Below the pieces are notes generated by a model, which worked only from the letters and a program-made list of their open reading frames with translations, did not search any database and had not been told where the DNA came from. Position numbers and translations under genes: made by a program. A stretch of 64,000 nt of DNA from Epiperipatus broadwayi (Eukaryota; Onychophora; Udeonychophora; Euonychophora; Peripatidae): the NCBI GenBank assembly GCA_028023455.1, contig JAQFVV010006273.1, positions 2,048,001 through 2,112,000 on the forward strand. The letters run 5' to 3'. This document shows positions 26,801 to 38,400 of this stretch, piece by piece (within the stretch, counting starts at the first letter, position 1; each line of letters starts with the position of its first letter).

Positions 26801-27150
26801 ATCCAAATTTGTTTTTGGATTAATTTAGCTTTTCTGCTGTTAGCCATGGTAACCTGCATAGATTTTAGTGGTAATATTTTGATGTTAGGATTTATTACTA
26901 AAATCTCTTGATAAAATTTCTCTGATATCACTGAAATTTGGCTACCAGAATCTAATAATGCTTTAACCAGCAAGCTCTCAAACAAAACTTCTATCATAGG
27001 GCAACTTTGTAAAACAAAATTTGGTGTTTTATCTTCCCATGAACACATCATGTTAGTGATTTCTCGTGTAAAAGATTGATTCAAGTTCCTCATTGGGTAT
27101 TTGGTTTCTTGAGGTGAGGAACATTTCCTCAAGTACCCTTTTAGTTTGTT
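23885..27150 (-). pseudogene. pol: Element A pol: protease, reverse transcriptase, RNase H, integrase (disrupted)
   Basis: The frame opens at 27150, just after a TAA, in the -1 frame relative to gag. Domains in order are an aspartic protease with ALLDSGSQIS; a reverse transcriptase with FCLDARQLNKI, STFDLTSSYWQIEL, FNRMPFGL and YVDD; and an RNase H beginning IIQTDSSGFGLGVTL and continuing TDHKSLEFL. An HHCC integrase zinc region (HYGAHKTEHTL, CLICLRAK) and a DDE core (IDYYGPL, LTDHGTPF, PQSNPCE) follow, then a C-terminal GPY/F-type tail. A TGA at 25357-25359 interrupts RNase H, and the frame resumes two codons later. A second break is a frame change at an eight-base A run (24104-24111). Domain order PR-RT-RH-IN assigns it to Ty3/gypsy. 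Confidence 0.92.
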
Positions 27151-29237
27151 TTATGTGAAACTATAGATATATCTTTACTACATCCCGGTCTTGGGGAATT
27201 TCTTGGATTATTAGAAGTTATTTTTACTTTATTTAAATTATCACGATTTATTTTGGGAGAGGGGTCATAAGGTATATTCCTTTGAGATGTTTTTCCCTTC
27301 CAATAACTGGTATCTCTATTATTTTTCCTTCTATTATAAAATATTGTATTGATTGAAGCTTCCTCTTTTTTTTTATCAGGTAATCTAATTGATAAATTAG
27401 TTTGATTCATATCAATACTATTTAAAAGTTCTACTATTTGTTCTATTTTTGTTATATTGGTACACAATAATGATTGTTCTATTTTAAGTGGTAAATTTCT
27501 TTTTATTATTCTAATCATTTCGCCTTCACTTAAATGATAAGTATTAAGTGTTCTTAATTTTGTTATTTGACGGCGAAAGAATTTGGTCAAGGTTTCTCCA
27601 GGTGTCTGCTTATACTTATCTTGGAATATTTGGTACAATAAAGCCTCTTGTCTATCTCTATTCCAAAAATTTTTAATTAATAACTCTTGGTATTCCATAT
27701 AAGTAGATGGAGTTTGTGATAAAGACTCCCACCACATTAATGCATCTCCTTGTAAGTGACTATATGCAATGATCACTTTTTCTCCTTCTGATAAATTACG
27801 GTTAATGGAAAAATAAAGATTAAGGCTTCTAATATGTTCTATAGGAGATTCATTATGAGATCCCTTGAATATTTTTAACCTAACAAATTGGTTAATTGTA
27901 CTACTTGGTATTGAATGGTTGTATACCTTTTGTTTTTCTAAAACATTCAACTGAGAAGTTGATGTTTGATTTTCATGATTAATCCTACAAGTATTTAAGT
28001 TTAACCCTTCTAATTCAAAATTACTAGGATAATTTTCAACTTCAGGCATTATATGATACTGAAAATTTGATCTATCACCAGAGTCAATTACTTGTTGTGG
28101 ATCTTTTTGTATGACCTCCAAATGTTTTTCACCATGATTTTGTTCTTGATTACAACTATAAGTATTTACATTATTTTCAACCTGATGCATTTCTATAGTT
28201 GGTGTTCTTTTACATATTTGTGTTTCAATAACTAAAAATCTACTATCAGTGGATTCTTTTATTTTATTTACTCTATTCCAAGTTTCAGTAGTATCTTCCC
28301 TTAATTTTTCCAATACATTTTTATCTATATTGGTATTAATTTCTATTGAATTCATTTTATTTTCCAAAGTTTTAAGTTGATGATCAATAGTCTCTAATAC
28401 ATTATTCTGGGATTCTACCTCATTATTATGTTTAATAGATAGTTGATCTATTCTTGCGTGCGTTTGTTGTCTATCTTCTTGGATTTCATTCCGTATTTTA
28501 TTTTGTTCTTCCTTTACTTCTTCCCTAAAAATTCCTTGATTTTTATACATTTCATCACATTTAACATTTAATCTATCTATGATGTCACTTTGGAACTCAC
28601 TAAACCGCTGTTGACATTTTGAATTATTTTCATCAATTTCATTCTTTAGATCATTTAATGCTTGTTTAATTTCTATGTTATCTTTTTTAACATTATCCAC
28701 ATTTAAATTTAATTGTTGAATTTTTGTAGATAGTTTATTTTCAATTCCTGTTATTTCAACCTTCAAATCACTTTTTAAACTATTATTATTATCATCCAAT
28801 TTTTGATTCAAATCACTTTTTAAACTATTAATATTATCATCCATTTTTTGATTCAAATCACTTTTTAAACTATTAATATTATCATCCATTTTTTTATTCA
28901 TATTATCAAGTAATTTTTGATTATTACTGTCCATTTTAGTCATAAACATTTGTAACATTTGCTGAATTGTATCAACATTAAATGATTGACTAATTCCAAT
29001 TGTAGATGATTGATTTAAATCTTCATCAACTATATTTGGTGTTTGAGATAACACTTGATCTAAACTCTGTGTTTGTTGAGGGTATTCAACTATGGTTGTA
29101 GAACCCCCAGGTGCTTGTACTAATGATGATTGTTCTATAATATTACTATCATCACTTTGTTCACTTTGCAAATCATCTTGCATTTGACTACAGCATTCAA
29201 TATCTTTGTTTGAAAACATTTTCCCACTTCGAAGCAT
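27141..29237 (-). CDS. gag: Element A Gag polyprotein
   Basis: An intact 698-codon frame starting MLRSGKMFSNKD, the first ATG after the leader. Residues about 100-350 are a long coiled coil. Within it a 15-residue unit (KMDDNINSLKSDLNQ) is repeated about three times in tandem (28783-28920). Residues about 455-620 form the retrotransposon Gag core (IEHIRSLNLYFSINRNLSEG, LQGDALMWWESL, LLYQIFQDKYKQTPGETL, FFRRQITKLRTL). The tail is basic and has no CCHC zinc knuckle, so RNA packaging probably relies on basic residues. Gag builds the virus-like particle that carries the element RNA. Confidence 0.9.
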   Translation of the reverse strand: MLRSGKMFSNKDIECCSQMQDDLQSEQSDDSNIIEQSSLVQAPGGSTTIVEYPQQTQSLDQVLSQTPNIVDEDLNQSSTIGISQSFNVDTIQQMLQMFMTKMDSNNQKLLDNMNKKMDDNINSLKSDLNQKMDDNINSLKSDLNQKLDDNNNSLKSDLKVEITGIENKLSTKIQQLNLNVDNVKKDNIEIKQALNDLKNEIDENNSKCQQRFSEFQSDIIDRLNVKCDEMYKNQGIFREEVKEEQNKIRNEIQEDRQQTHARIDQLSIKHNNEVESQNNVLETIDHQLKTLENKMNSIEINTNIDKNVLEKLREDTTETWNRVNKIKESTDSRFLVIETQICKRTPTIEMHQVENNVNTYSCNQEQNHGEKHLEVIQKDPQQVIDSGDRSNFQYHIMPEVENYPSNFELEGLNLNTCRINHENQTSTSQLNVLEKQKVYNHSIPSSTINQFVRLKIFKGSHNESPIEHIRSLNLYFSINRNLSEGEKVIIAYSHLQGDALMWWESLSQTPSTYMEYQELLIKNFWNRDRQEALLYQIFQDKYKQTPGETLTKFFRRQITKLRTLNTYHLSEGEMIRIIKRNLPLKIEQSLLCTNITKIEQIVELLNSIDMNQTNLSIRLPDKKKEEASINTIFYNRRKNNRDTSYWKGKTSQRNIPYDPSPKINRDNLNKVKITSNNPRNSPRPGCSKDISIVSHKTN

Positions 29238-29769
29238 AACAAATTTTAACTTAATTCAAATATTACACAAGTTTATATATTTTTATATTCAAAATATTAT
29301 ATCGTAAAGTTCTTTACCACCCCATGCTATTTATATATACTTATGATGTTCTAATGATCTATGTGTGTATTTTTAAACATCTATGTCTATAGAAAAACTT
29401 TATCCCACTCAACTCTTCTTTAAAACATAATTTAATAATTAGTTATTTAAATATTGATCTCTCTAAATCATACTATATATATTATCATTTTTTTATTTAT
29501 ATTAATCTTGTAATTATAAACACCATATGAATCTTCATAACAACATACTTGTTACTAAGAATAATCAATTAAAGTATCCATGACTTTTTCACTATATGTA
29601 ATAATATAGAATCATTGATTCAAAGCCCCAGTTAATATACTAAATATGTAATAGTATATAATTTATACCTGTGATGAACTTAAATGTTCAATGCCTAAAA
29701 CGTTGCGTGCCAAATATAATGGGCAGTCTACAGGGTATGAGATTTAATTAATCGAAGCCCCAAATGTTT
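29238..29769 (-). other. Element A leader between 5' LTR and gag
   Basis: About 530 bp of AT-rich untranslated leader. Short direct fragments of the LTR start (caccaaatataa-type words) recur near 29650-29780. Packaging signals are expected here but cannot be recognised by eye. Confidence 0.5.
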
Positions 29770-29780
29770 GGGTCACCAAA
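29765..29780 (-). other. Primer-binding-site region of element A
   Basis: Immediately after the 5' LTR the minus strand reads TTTGGTGACCCAAACA. The TGGTGACCC portion resembles the start of a tRNA-Trp 3'-end complement, then diverges. The position is right; the tRNA identity is tentative. Confidence 0.5.
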
Positions 29781-31902
29781 TATAATGGGATGACCTATTT
29801 GATAGCCTTAGTTGAGGCACCAAATATAACGGAATGGCATTTAATCATCCCAGTTGATATACCAAATATAATAGAATCGATTATATTTAATGCTTAGAAA
29901 TCATTAACTTAATGCTTCATAGTTAGGTTCGCCAAATATAACAAAATGGATTATATTTAAAATCTAAGTTGTATATATGGGGATGATTAAATTCCCTAGA
30001 AAGAGGATATGCATTTCACTACAATCGGACTTTGGGTCTTCAGGTAGAATGCTAGAAATGAATCAATGAAATACTAAGTCCATGATTATATCTATCTTTT
30101 TTATGCTAGCTCAATAATCTTTAAATAAGTTTTAATATAATTTAGACTAGTTCATCCATCTTTCATCCCTCTTTCAGTCACCATTATGCCACGATATTCA
30201 AACTCATGGAGAATTTGCAATTAGCTCTCTTCAGGGAAAATCCAAAACAAGTTATTATTTATATGCCTTTATATAAGCATTAATTACAATTGATATTCAT
30301 ATGATATTTATAATACTAGCATATATATAATATAATTCAATAATGATTAGACAAAGAGATCAAGTTAATAAATCAATATTTAATAAATAATAAAAAATAT
30401 AATATAATAGATAATAAAATATTAATAAACAAATACGGATGAATTTTATCATTTTAAAAATATTAATAAATAATATTTTTATTTAATACCCTATGATAAA
30501 ACTCAATACTATAATAAATTTTCAAAAATTAAAGAAAATAGTTTAAATTAACAGATATATAAAAACAATATCTGGGTTCAAAAATTAATAATTTATGTAA
30601 CTTATTAATTTATTTACCGTTCTTATTTATATGTTTCATAATTACCAATATATAAGTACTATTTGCAATTGTATAACTTATATATTATATGTATTTTTGA
30701 TAAATAAAGTACATTAAACTTTTACAATATTACGTAGTAAATACAATATAATCCTGTTTAAGATATCTGTCAAATAATAACTATTCTTTATATCCCTCAT
30801 CTAATTTGATGAATTATGTCAAGCTTTCAATTAATTATATTTAATAATAAATATAATTTTCCTATTAAGATATAATGATGCGATGCCAAATTTGAAATAA
30901 AGATAATAATAATAATAAACATATTAAAATAATATAAGCATTATTATAATATATATAAATAAATAATAAAGAAAACTTATTTATAATAGAGTTGAGAGTA
31001 GATATTGAAGTCTATAGTTCATCATCCTAATGAAGATCTTTTACAAAGTATATTATTAATCCATTGGTATAATGATGATTTTATTTATCCTTAAATGATA
31101 AACTGTTAATAATATCCAATGATTTGATTAATGTGAAATAAAATAAATATTCTTCGAATGTAGATGTTCTTAATCTTCATTTTTCTATTATCATTAGACG
31201 TTCTATATATCCAATATTTCAAAATATTTTAAAATAGCATGCAAGGTTGGTTTCGAAACCTTTACGATACAAAGCTGTTTTACTCAAAACACATTGTTTT
31301 ATCCTATATATATATATAATTATCTTAAATTTATATATATCCGAAGAATCACGGAAGTATTAAAACAACGTAGTTTCCAAAAAACTTAAACAGACGTTCT
31401 TTTCTTTTATATTGCTATTCCTTTAAGACTTAATAGAAAATTAAAATATTTTCCTTGCAGACTTTTAATCCACAGATTATTTTAATTTGGAAAAGTTAAT
31501 ATTTAAATTCCAATCATTGAACGGTAGTATTGATAAAAGAAAAAGTTATTTAAAGAGAAATGATTTTCTTTTCTTCTCCTTAAAAACAAAAGAACGAATC
31601 AATCTGCTCGTGTGTTATTACAAGTTCATGCTTAACTCAACTATCAATTGTTCCGTTGACATTAAGATTTAATAAAAAAATAAAAAAATATATAAGTATT
31701 TATTCTTAACTTCAAATCTGGCATTTTACTCAAAAGCTTAAGGTATGTATTATTTAAAACTCAAATGTATATATAAATAATATATATATATATATATATG
31801 TATACATAATAAAATAGTCAAATAAAAAATTATATTTATAAATAATTTCCTAAGAGATAAAACATGTTAGACTAATAATAACAACTGTAAGTTACTATTA
31901 TA
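29781..31902 (-). repeat. 5' LTR of element A
   Basis: 2122 bp, partner of 21199-23327. It would supply promoter and polyadenylation signals for the element. Its outer end TATAATAGTAAC abuts the ATAT duplication at 31903-31906. The 61-codon open frame at 31487-31672 is shared with the other LTR and gives an identical translation, as expected from LTR synthesis. Confidence 0.93.
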
Positions 31903-31994
31903 ATATATATATATATATATATATTAACTTTAGTTGTTAAAGTTACTATTATAATATATATATATATATATATATTAACTTTTATTGTTAAAGG
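31891..31994. repeat. 51-bp tandem duplication across the element A-host junction
   Basis: The unit gttactattata-(TA)n-attaactttagttgttaaa starts at 31891 and recurs at 31942 with nearly the same sequence. The first 12 bp of the first unit belong to the LTR, so the duplication arose after insertion. Confidence 0.7.
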
Positions 31995-32883
31995 AGGTTG
32001 TCTTGATGACAGTTTGATATTGTTGATTGTTCTCTACATTAGGATTGTCTAAGTGTTGTCTGGTTTTGAAAGGTTATATATATATATATAATATTTAAAT
32101 ATTAACGTATTGCTACTTAAGATGGCGGAATACGCTGAGGCTGGCTATAGCAAAGAATTTTAATCTTTAATTTTAGATAGGCATTTTTTAAAAATTTTGT
32201 AGTTTTATTCTAGTGAATTGTTTTGCTTCAATATCATGGGCTAAATGTATATTTTTAGAAAACATGGTGTTTTTAAGTAAAAAATAATGAATCCAAATAA
32301 CTCTCCTAATGGAAAATCAATTAAGAAATTGCTATATATATATATCATTAAGTGATCTTCAAAGATATAAATAAACATGCAGATGGTAAAACCTCTTCAT
32401 TACTGACTGCCAAAATAGGAGTATCAAAAAAAGTAGCAGTCACATTTTTAATTCTTATAAAGAAAGTCAATAAAATTTCACCTCCTACAAAAATTTAAAA
32501 AAGATGATTCCTTAGACAGATGTAATTTTGTAAATTGACAGGTATGTGCAGAGAAGATTACGGGTGTTGAATAATTGAGTTATGTCATTTAATTAACAAG
32601 TGTTTTGATTAAGGTGAAAGTGTCTAAATTTGAGTTGCCTGATGAATTGATTAATCTAGGTTTTTTTTTCATTTTCTACTGAATAATTTTTTAAAGTTTC
32701 TGTAGTATAGTATTTGAAAAATATGATTTGTTAAAAATTAAATTGTAAACTATTTTGATTAAAAATATTACATTCTTATTTAAAAAGTCCCAATTAAAAA
32801 TTTCTTCTAAACAAAAAAAAAATGCAACTTTAAAAAACATCACAGAAAAATCTATTATATAATAAGTGATAATAATATTTTAC

Positions 32884-32955
<72 letters not shown>

Positions 32956-34854
32956 TTGAAAGACAAAGTTATGTTAATTACTGATAATGAAAACACTATT
33001 TAAATGCCACTTTGCAATTTGAATATATTTTAAAAACGTTTCAAAAAAATAGTGACCAAGTATGACTTAATAACAATTGTCTTTTCATTTTTGTTGAAAT
33101 TGAGAAAATAAAAAACTCATAAACTTGTAAGCATCTTTGAAGATAAATCCAATAACAATAATAATCATATCAATAATATATCACAGACTTGCAACACACC
33201 ATTTCAACATATTGATAACTAGAATTCATATTTTTTGAACTCTCACCTATACCGACAAAAGACATTTATTGTTTGCTATATTATCATCTAAGATCCATTT
33301 AGTTCTCTCCAACAAACGTAATTGACTTTTTACTTTGCCACACTTACTTGCACAATATCAATTTACATGCAAAAGAATATGTATTATTTATCGGATTGTC
33401 ATTCAAATTTATTTCTAAGGTGTATTTTGATTCAATTTAATAACCTTTAAATTTTTAGATAACTAACCTAACTTAAAGCGAGCATATACTATCGTCATTT
33501 TTATTTTACCTATTCACTAAAATTAACATTTTTTATTAGGAAGAACTACTTCAGCCTTGATATATATTAATTTTACAATTATTACAAGTTCTCTAGATAC
33601 ATAAATTTTGAATAATTATTGTCTCATTTAACTCTTTTGACTATATCTTTAAAAAAATTATCAACTTAAAAATTCTTTTCTTCCATACTTAAAAATTATT
33701 TTCTTCCATATTTTCTATTTTATGTATAAAATTTATAATGCCTAAAATCGTATCATCATTAAGTGTATTTAATTCTTATTCATTTTAATCTAAAAATAAT
33801 TAATCAATTATTAAAGATATATTGATATTTTATTCCTGTGGCAAATCATACAATTACAAAGATAAATAAAATCTCATCAACAAGTTTTTGTAAACAGGCA
33901 CAATAATCTTCTCTTTTAGAAACTTTCTCTTTTTAACTAATATAGTTTTGGAATGGTAAATTGTAAATATTTTATACACAATACTAATGCAACATCTTTC
34001 ATAAGAATATATCAAAATGTTTAACCCCAAATATTGCTTGTTTCTAATATAATACTTTACCACTAAATTAAAAATGGCTTACTAAAACATTACTTTATAG
34101 TGATATTGTTAATGTACATGCCATAAAAAACCTAAATGATATGATATACAATATTTATTTTAACGAAATATAGAAAACAGTACAAATGTGAAGTGTAAAA
34201 TAAAATATTTATGATTCTTCTTTTATAACTACTGGAATTAAATTTATAACGAATGTTGTACATGTAATTTTCTATAATAATCTGAAGATTTTGACATCAA
34301 AGCTGTGATAATAAGATTAAAACAATAAGACATTTAATGGACTCCTGATGTATTTTTAAGAATTAAAAAAAATATGTTGATATTTTCAAAAATTAAATTT
34401 TAGCCAAATTTTAAAATTATCTTTTAATCACTCTATTAAAAAGTATAAAAAAGTCTAGTTTTACAATTTCTCTGTGGAGTTTAACAGATAGATGCCAATT
34501 TATCTTCCAAACTAAAAATACTGATATGCTGTCAAATTTTTATTTATAAGATTAGTGTATCAAAGAGATCTTATATATATGCGCAAAATTTCAACAATTA
34601 AGTTATTAGTTCAAACACTATTCATCCCATGAGACTCTTTTTTATTATCCAATTAATTGAGCATGTAACATAAAATATTTATGCTTCATTGCAAGCCATC
34701 TAGTCAAAATCAAATGCCCAAAAAGTTGAGAATGCTTTGAAAAACAAAATGTTAACTTATCATCAATATTATTAACTTTGTATTTTTACTAAATTTTTAT
34801 CTCAATTAATAATTAATGTATTCATTAAGTATACTCAAAATTTACTATAGTAAA
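31995..34854. other. Intron sequence with simple repeats, no recognised genes
   Basis: AT-rich intron. A less AT-rich patch near 32110-32170 (atggcggaatacgctgaggc) is unassigned. The minus-strand open frame at 33854-34063 has no recognisable domain. Confidence 0.4.
32884..32955. repeat. (AAT)n microsatellite, about 24 units
   Basis: An uninterrupted ataataata run between unrelated AT-rich flanks. Confidence 0.95.
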
Positions 34855-35265
34855 TAAAGGGATTTTAACTTAGGATTTTCAGTCTATATTCATCCTCCAC
34901 TTTATCTCAGACATACACATGACCACACATATGTGAAAAAGACAAATTATTCCCAATAAATGTATTCATGCTGAATCAGCACTCATCAGTTGGGCCAGAT
35001 CATAATCTCCTACACATATGTATAATCAGTTCTCAGCTTATATTAAGATAGCAATTCCTTAAATTTTAATGGACAGGCTTCAATTTTCTCATCCTTCCAA
35101 CATTCAATCATCCATTTCATTGAAAAAACAATGATGAAATGCTCAAAGCCCTTGGTGGATTTGAAATTGTAATCACACCCATGTAGACATTACATCAATC
35201 TAACCATATTATTAGACCATTATGTATCCATTTATATTAATAGCAGAGGGATGGGCCGGACTTAT
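34855..35265 (+). repeat. Repeat R1, copy 2
   Basis: Homologous along its length to 20600-21010. It shares the agggatt.aact head, the core at 34941-35010, ctcagcttatattaagatag, taatggacaggcttcaa, and tccatttcattgaaa. Roughly 20 percent divergent by eye. Confidence 0.75.
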
Positions 35266-35329
35266 ATTATGATGTAACCTATTTCCAAGGCAATATGTAA
35301 TTAACCTATTCATTTATTATACTGACTTT

Positions 35330-35640
35330 TTACTATAGTAAATAGAGGGATTTTCCCATCTGTATTCATCCTCGACTCTATCTGAAACAACCAATATATA
35401 TGTGAAAAAGATAAATGTTCACCAATATGTGTATTTTGTTCTAAACCAGCATTCATCATTTGGGGAGATTATGATCTAACCCAACTGATGAGGGATAGTT
35501 CAACACAAAATACATATATTGGGGATTATTTATCCTTTTACATGTGTGGTCATGTGTGTCAGTTGCTTGAGATGGAGTGGAGAATGAATATAGACTGAAA
35601 ATCTCAAATTCAAATCCATCTATTTACTCAGTTTATAATG
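35330..35640. repeat. Repeat R1, palindromic copy
   Basis: The left half (35340-35470) is the R1 head and core in plus orientation. The right half (35470-35635) is the same segment inverted. Matching words include gtattcatcctc and gagaatgaata, aaaagataaatgttcacc and its complement near 35520-35540. The symmetry point is near 35470 in the middle of the core. It should fold into a hairpin with about 150-bp arms. Confidence 0.75.
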
Positions 35641-35863
35641 TATATTTCTAAGCTCTTTGAATTAACTTATTTTTTTATGTATTTCTATATAATTCAAGAT
35701 TGCAATTTTGTTATAAACTTATATATGTTCTAATGGGAATAACCATATTTTATAATAAAAGGAAGTCTAAATTTGTATACTAGATATATTGAAATTTTTA
35801 TATGTATATAAAGTTTGATGACTTTTGGTATATTATGTAGTAAATAATTATAAATTAACTCAC

Positions 35864-36050
35864 TTGAATTGCAGAGGACATTGCTAATCCAGCTTTGGCA
35901 GCATTAGAAATTTCATGTGTAAAAATAACTATTATTCCAAGTATTCCAATTGAAATAACAATTAACCAATCCAATCGTAAACCATACCATCTTATAGCAA
36001 ATGAAAATATTCCAAAAGGTATTGTATTCTTGTCAACTGAGGCCTCAAAT
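35864..36050 (-). CDS. ABCC transporter exon 4 of the window: last TMD2 helices
   Basis: A 187-bp exon, phase 2 in and phase 0 out; acceptor atgttttcag, donor GTGAGT. It encodes FEASVDKNTIPFGIFSFAIR, then WYGLRLDWL, the conserved RWF.VRLD block of ABCC transporters. A membrane helix (LIVISIGILGIIVIF) and the AGLAMSSAIQ segment follow; the latter corresponds to the family's G.AGLALSYAL motif. The following intron, about 21.3 kb, contains element A and many repeats. Confidence 0.9.
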
Positions 36051-36486
36051 CTGAAAACATATACAAACATACATACACCTGCATACATAGAGATAGATAG
36101 ATTTAAATATGTAGATAAAAAGATAAGTTAAAACAAAAAGTTAGAAATATAAACTAAGAAACAGTTTTCTGCTTCTCTAAGTCTCAGTTGAATATATATG
36201 CACTAATAAAGTATATCTATTAATTTTTTTCCCCCCAAATTTATAGGTGTATATTTTCTAATGTTATATTATTTCTAATCATAGCACTTGGCATTTATTT
36301 CTATGATCAGCTTCATTCATTATGTTTCTAAATGTATTAATAATTTGACCAAAATATTTATATTTGTTAACTTTCTTTAATTTATAGTTATCAATTCTTA
36401 TTTTACCATTTTACTAAAAGGTAATCTTCCAATTTTTTTTAACATTTATCTTTAGTCCTACTTTTTTTTTTTCAGAAAACTCTTAT

Positions 36487-36777
36487 AACATTTTTATTTA
36501 TATATTGGACTATTTCCATGATCTAATATTAATTATTAATTGTCTTTAAAAAAAATTAACTTTATTTAAATATTCCAATTACATTCAACTGTTAGTAACA
36601 ACGCACAGGTTAATATATGCATAACCAATCAATGTGCTCTTCCTAACAGTTGAATGTGATTGGAAAATTTAAATAGTTTCATTTTTCTAAAAACATTTAA
36701 TACTTAATTAATATTAGCCGATGTAAATAGTCCCATATATAAAATACAACTAAAATACCATCATCACAAATCTTCAG
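36487..36777. mobile_element. Fold-back element FB1, copy 2
   Basis: Inverted repeat related to 6781-7214: ttatatattggactatttcc at the left, and its complement plus aaaataccatcatcacaaat at the right. The central hairpin of copy 1 is missing, leaving a short loop around 36620. It lies in the 3.6-kb ABCC intron. Confidence 0.7.
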
Positions 36778-37334
36778 GAAAACACTCATAACATTTCTTT
36801 AAACTCTGAAGAATTTTTGCAAAGACAACTGTATTTTCTCAAAATGTAGAAGGTTTTAACAATTTTCTGTTCTTTATATTTCTCTAAAAATATTGTAAAG
36901 CTTGTGGAAGTTTGAAATTAATCTATCCTAAGACTTTTAAAATTTAGTAATATTCTGGATCTATGCCTTATTGTTCTAAAATATTAAACATTAATCATCA
37001 ACATTTGTATCATTAAATGTTTTTCAATCTATAAATAGGAATCACAACAATAATTCATAACTGTTATCCCTTCTCTTAATATTTGATTATAATCTACTGT
37101 GCTATAATTACTTTTAAATTCAGCTTATTCTATAAGTTGGTTTGCTCTAAAATACTTAAGTCAATTATATTAATAAAGATCTTGCAGAAAAATAATAGAG
37201 GACTAATAATTTTTAATATTTTCTTTTTTAAAAAAACTTTTTAATATTATTATCATCACAACATTCTTTTAATCATCTGATATATTTTTATTATTTAAAT
37301 ATTTGATATATAATGTTATCTTGGTTTTCCCCTT

Positions 37335-38400
37335 ATGCTTTCTGCAAGAGATGTGAGAATTCAGGTTCAAAAAAAATTGCTTGAGGTGGTCAAGAGCACA
37401 GCTGATTCGATTTCAGAGATTTACCTGTCATTAGTGGGAAAGGTGGCATTACTTAATATGCTAGCCTTCCCAAAGATAAATTATTTTATGCTGATAATAG
37501 TGCCAACTAAAGGTTTCCAGGTGAAAGTTAATTCTCTTTGCTCTCAATTGCTCTGGAAGAAAATAGTTGTTGCCATAAGCCACAGAAGGATGTGCCAACC
37601 CAGAAGGGTTGATGATCTTGCCTTTCACTCTATTCAAACCTTTCTGTATCAGAGAGCCCATAATCTTTGGTTAGGCTGAAAGAGTGTTTTACAACAACTG
37701 TTTTTCATTCTTTAACACCCCCCCCCACTGACTTGCCACTGACTATGAATAGACCTCCACCTTTGGCTGGAGAGGATAGTTGCATTGGTTAAGGGGGTGG
37801 AAATTGGTAGTGAATTGCTGGCAACTAAATTAAAATATTGGGATGTATACCAATTTCTTAACCCTACCATAGCTATTCCTCATGGCTTCTTGGGTCTTTC
37901 GAATGATCTGTTAATCAGGAAATTTAAATTCTGGATGCTAGAGGGAAGGTTTCTGGATTTCATCATACTTTTCTCCCCACCAATGAATTCTTAATCATGA
38001 AGAGAGGCTTTGCCAAACTAAATCCAGTTTTCCAAATGTGCAGTTGAGAGAATGAATCAATGTAGCACCTCTTTTTTGATTGTGTGATATTAAATAAATG
38101 CAGAGCAATACTCAGTGGTTGGATGACATCCTATAAACAAAGGATTTTTAACCTGAATGAATATCTGAAAACTGGAATCTTTGGAATAATTAGACTGTCA
38201 ATCATGATGAACTATATAGTCTGGACAATGAGATGCCATCTGATATTTGGGAAGAGACAGTAATTTACATAATGAACTTTTGTGCAAAATCAAGGCTGTC
38301 AGAAAGAGGGATCATACGATTTTGCTGGAAAGAATCTATAATAATATCTGGAAGCTTGTAGGGTTGCCAGAATAGTTTTTGTGTCAGTGCTGAGGGGTTT
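37335..38400 (+). pseudogene. LINE (non-LTR retrotransposon) ORF2 C-terminal fragment
   Basis: The open stretch 37335-37679 contains LSLVGKVALLNMLAFPKINY, which fits the LSLAGK..L...V..PK..Y block after the reverse transcriptase palm of L1/Tx1-like elements. It continues with LLWKK and CQPRRVDDLAFHSI, matching the W....P R.....L..P.EEGGL..P region. A second open stretch follows at 37785-37994. Near 38030-38110 the frame reads HLFFDCVILNKC, like the C-terminal zinc motif of such ORF2 proteins. Stops and frameshifts separate the pieces, and no 5' part or target duplication is visible. It is a dead 5'-truncated insertion on the strand opposite to the host gene. Confidence 0.6.

Larger units (their letters stand above)
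21199..31902 (-). mobile_element. Element A: Ty3/gypsy LTR retrotransposon with 2.1-kb LTRs
   Basis: A complete structural element of about 10.7 kb. It has two nearly identical LTRs, a primer-binding-site region, gag, pol and a polypurine tract, all in minus-strand order. The insertion is flanked by ATAT on both sides (21195-21198 and 31903-31906). Unusually, the LTR termini are TATAAT...ATTATA rather than TG...CA. Only about ten substitutions separate the LTRs by eye, which implies a recent insertion. The pol region nevertheless has one in-frame TGA and one frameshift, so this copy cannot make a complete polyprotein without recoding. It sits in the 21.3-kb ABCC intron in the same sense as the host gene. 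Confidence 0.92.

Noticed and set aside
22910-31672. Identical 61-codon open frames in both LTRs of element A (22910-23095 and 31487-31672)
   Set aside because: Identity follows from LTR duplication at insertion; composition and lack of any domain give no support for a protein.
32884-32955. (AAT)n tract as a CRISPR-like or coding repeat
   Set aside because: Simple trinucleotide microsatellite with no spacers and no open reading context.
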